Positions 63,274 to 64,000 of a DNA stretch of 64,000 nucleotides are shown here, piece after piece (position 1 is the stretch's first letter; every line of letters begins with the position of its first letter). The position numbers and the translations under genes are program-made. Below the pieces are notes generated by a model. It had not been told where the DNA came from. It was given only the letters and a program-made list of their open reading frames with translations, and made no database searches. This DNA comes from Acidipropionibacterium thoenii DSM 20276 (lineage in GTDB: Bacteria > Actinomycetota > Actinomycetes > Propionibacteriales > Propionibacteriaceae): NCBI RefSeq assembly GCF_000423445.1, contig NZ_AUHZ01000005.1, positions 62,001-126,000 of the forward strand, in the 5' to 3' direction.

Positions 63274-64000
63274 TGACCGATCCGCTGACGAGCTGGCGGC
63301 TCGGCCCTCTGGAGGTGCCCAACCGAGTACTGATGGGCAGCATGCACACCGGTTTCGAGCGGGACGGCGAGCGGCTGGCGGCCTTCTACACCGAGCGGGT
63401 GCGCGGCGGGGCCGGGCTCATCGTCACCGGCGGCTACGCCGTCGAGGGGCGCGGCCGTTCGGTGCCCGATGACATCGTGCTCGGCGACCCCGCCCTCGAC
63501 CCCCCGCTGCGACGGTCGGTCGAGGCGGTGCACGCCGCCGGCGGGCTGATCGCCGTCCAGCTCTTCCATGCCGGTCGCTACTCGGCCGGGCTCCCCGACG
63601 CCGACGGCGTGCCGGTGCCCCCGGTGGCTCCCTCCCCGGTGGCCTGGCGGGCCGCCCGCGGAGTCGTGCCCGTGCAGATGAGCGAGGCCGACATCGCCGA
63701 GACCCTGCGCAGCTACGCCCGCGCCGGCGCCCATGCCGAAGAGCTCGGCTACGACGCCATCGAGATCTCAGCCTCCGAGGGCTACCTCATCAACGCCTTC
63801 TGCTCCCCACTGACCAATCTGCGCCAGGATGCCTGGGGCGGGGACGCCCACCGGCGTCGCCGATTCGCCCGCGAGGTGGTCTCCGCGGTGCGCGCCGCCA
63901 CCGGACTGCCGCTGATCGCGCGGATCTCCGGCGATGACCTGATGACCGGATCGTCCACCCGCCAGGAGGTCCTGGACCTGGCCGAGGAGGTGGTGGCGGC
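63273..64000 (+). CDS. 2,4-dienoyl-CoA reductase/Old Yellow Enzyme family, 5' part
   Basis: The frame starts ATG 63273 (overlapping the SDR stop) and is open to the window edge, about 242 codons. It matches the FMN TIM-barrel of FadH-type dienoyl-CoA reductases: VPNRVLMGSMHTGFERDG, RLAAFYTERVRGGAGLIVTGG, AVQLFHAGRYS and ISASEGYLINAFCSPLTNLRQDAWGGD. FadH also has an iron-sulfur cluster and a second flavin in its C-terminal half, which would lie outside the window. It fits reduction of a cyclohexadiene-carboxyl-CoA. Truncated only by the window edge. Confidence 0.88.
   Translation, partial: MTDPLTSWRLGPLEVPNRVLMGSMHTGFERDGERLAAFYTERVRGGAGLIVTGGYAVEGRGRSVPDDIVLGDPALDPPLRRSVEAVHAAGGLIAVQLFHAGRYSAGLPDADGVPVPPVAPSPVAWRAARGVVPVQMSEADIAETLRSYARAGAHAEELGYDAIEISASEGYLINAFCSPLTNLRQDAWGGDAHRRRRFAREVVSAVRAATGLPLIARISGDDLMTGSSTRQEVLDLAEEVVA

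Overview
This window (about two-thirds G+C) is the replication-origin neighbourhood of a high-GC Gram-positive bacterium. The order rsmG, khpB, yidC, yidD, rnpA, rpmH, dnaA, dnaN, recF, dciA, gyrB, gyrA, DUF3566 gene, tRNA-Ile is the standard actinobacterial layout. Protein style and fermentation genes suggest the Propionibacteriaceae. A cluster at the right edge looks like the shikimate to cyclohexanecarboxyl-CoA pathway. The family contains Propionibacterium cyclohexanicum, named for its omega-cyclohexyl fatty acids, so that species or a close relative is a reasonable but unproven guess.

Layout. 1-3 kb: a gene-free stretch with two parS sites, then rsmG and another gene-poor gap; parA and parB are not in the window. 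3-6.3 kb: minus-strand khpB-yidC-yidD-rnpA-rpmH, with a palindromic pair of DnaA boxes inside rnpA. 6.6-8.7 kb: dnaA and a DnaA-box-rich oriC. 8.7-27.7 kb: dnaN, recF, dciA, gyrB and gyrA, interrupted by a MacB-type ABC exporter, a DUF6226-like gene and a mannose/glycan group (manA, beta-mannosidase, BadF-type kinase). 27.8-31.6 kb: two oxidoreductases, tRNA-Ile and an MFS transporter. 31.9-38 kb: a pyruvate node with two convergent lactate-dehydrogenase-family genes and a pyruvate carboxylase broken by an in-frame TGA. The classical ldh lies behind a cobalamin riboswitch and a short translationally coupled ORF. 38-43 kb: a MetE-like protein, two paralogous membrane proteins and an aminotransferase, with large loop-less palindromes and a degenerate minisatellite between them. 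43-52 kb: a galactitol-type PTS polyol locus (aldolase, PRD regulator, dehydrogenase, IIB, IIC, IIA, FGGY kinase, GpsA-like dehydrogenase). 52.6-57.6 kb: a mannose-family PTS with a HAD phosphatase and a LacI regulator. 57.9-64 kb (continuing off the edge): the candidate cyclohexanecarboxyl-CoA cluster.

Two systems stand out. First, the right-edge operon encodes an EPSP-synthase-like domain fused to an acyl-CoA ligase, an acyl-CoA dehydrogenase, a FabL/ChcA-type enoyl reductase and a FadH-like dienoyl-CoA reductase. This is the enzyme set expected for turning shikimate into a cyclohexyl starter unit, and the EPSPS-like domain has lost two phosphoenolpyruvate-binding residues. Second, a cobalamin riboswitch lies in front of L-lactate dehydrogenase. 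In an organism whose propionate pathway needs B12-dependent methylmalonyl-CoA mutase, it could switch pyruvate between lactate and propionate according to B12 supply.

All calls come from reading the sequence; no database search was run.
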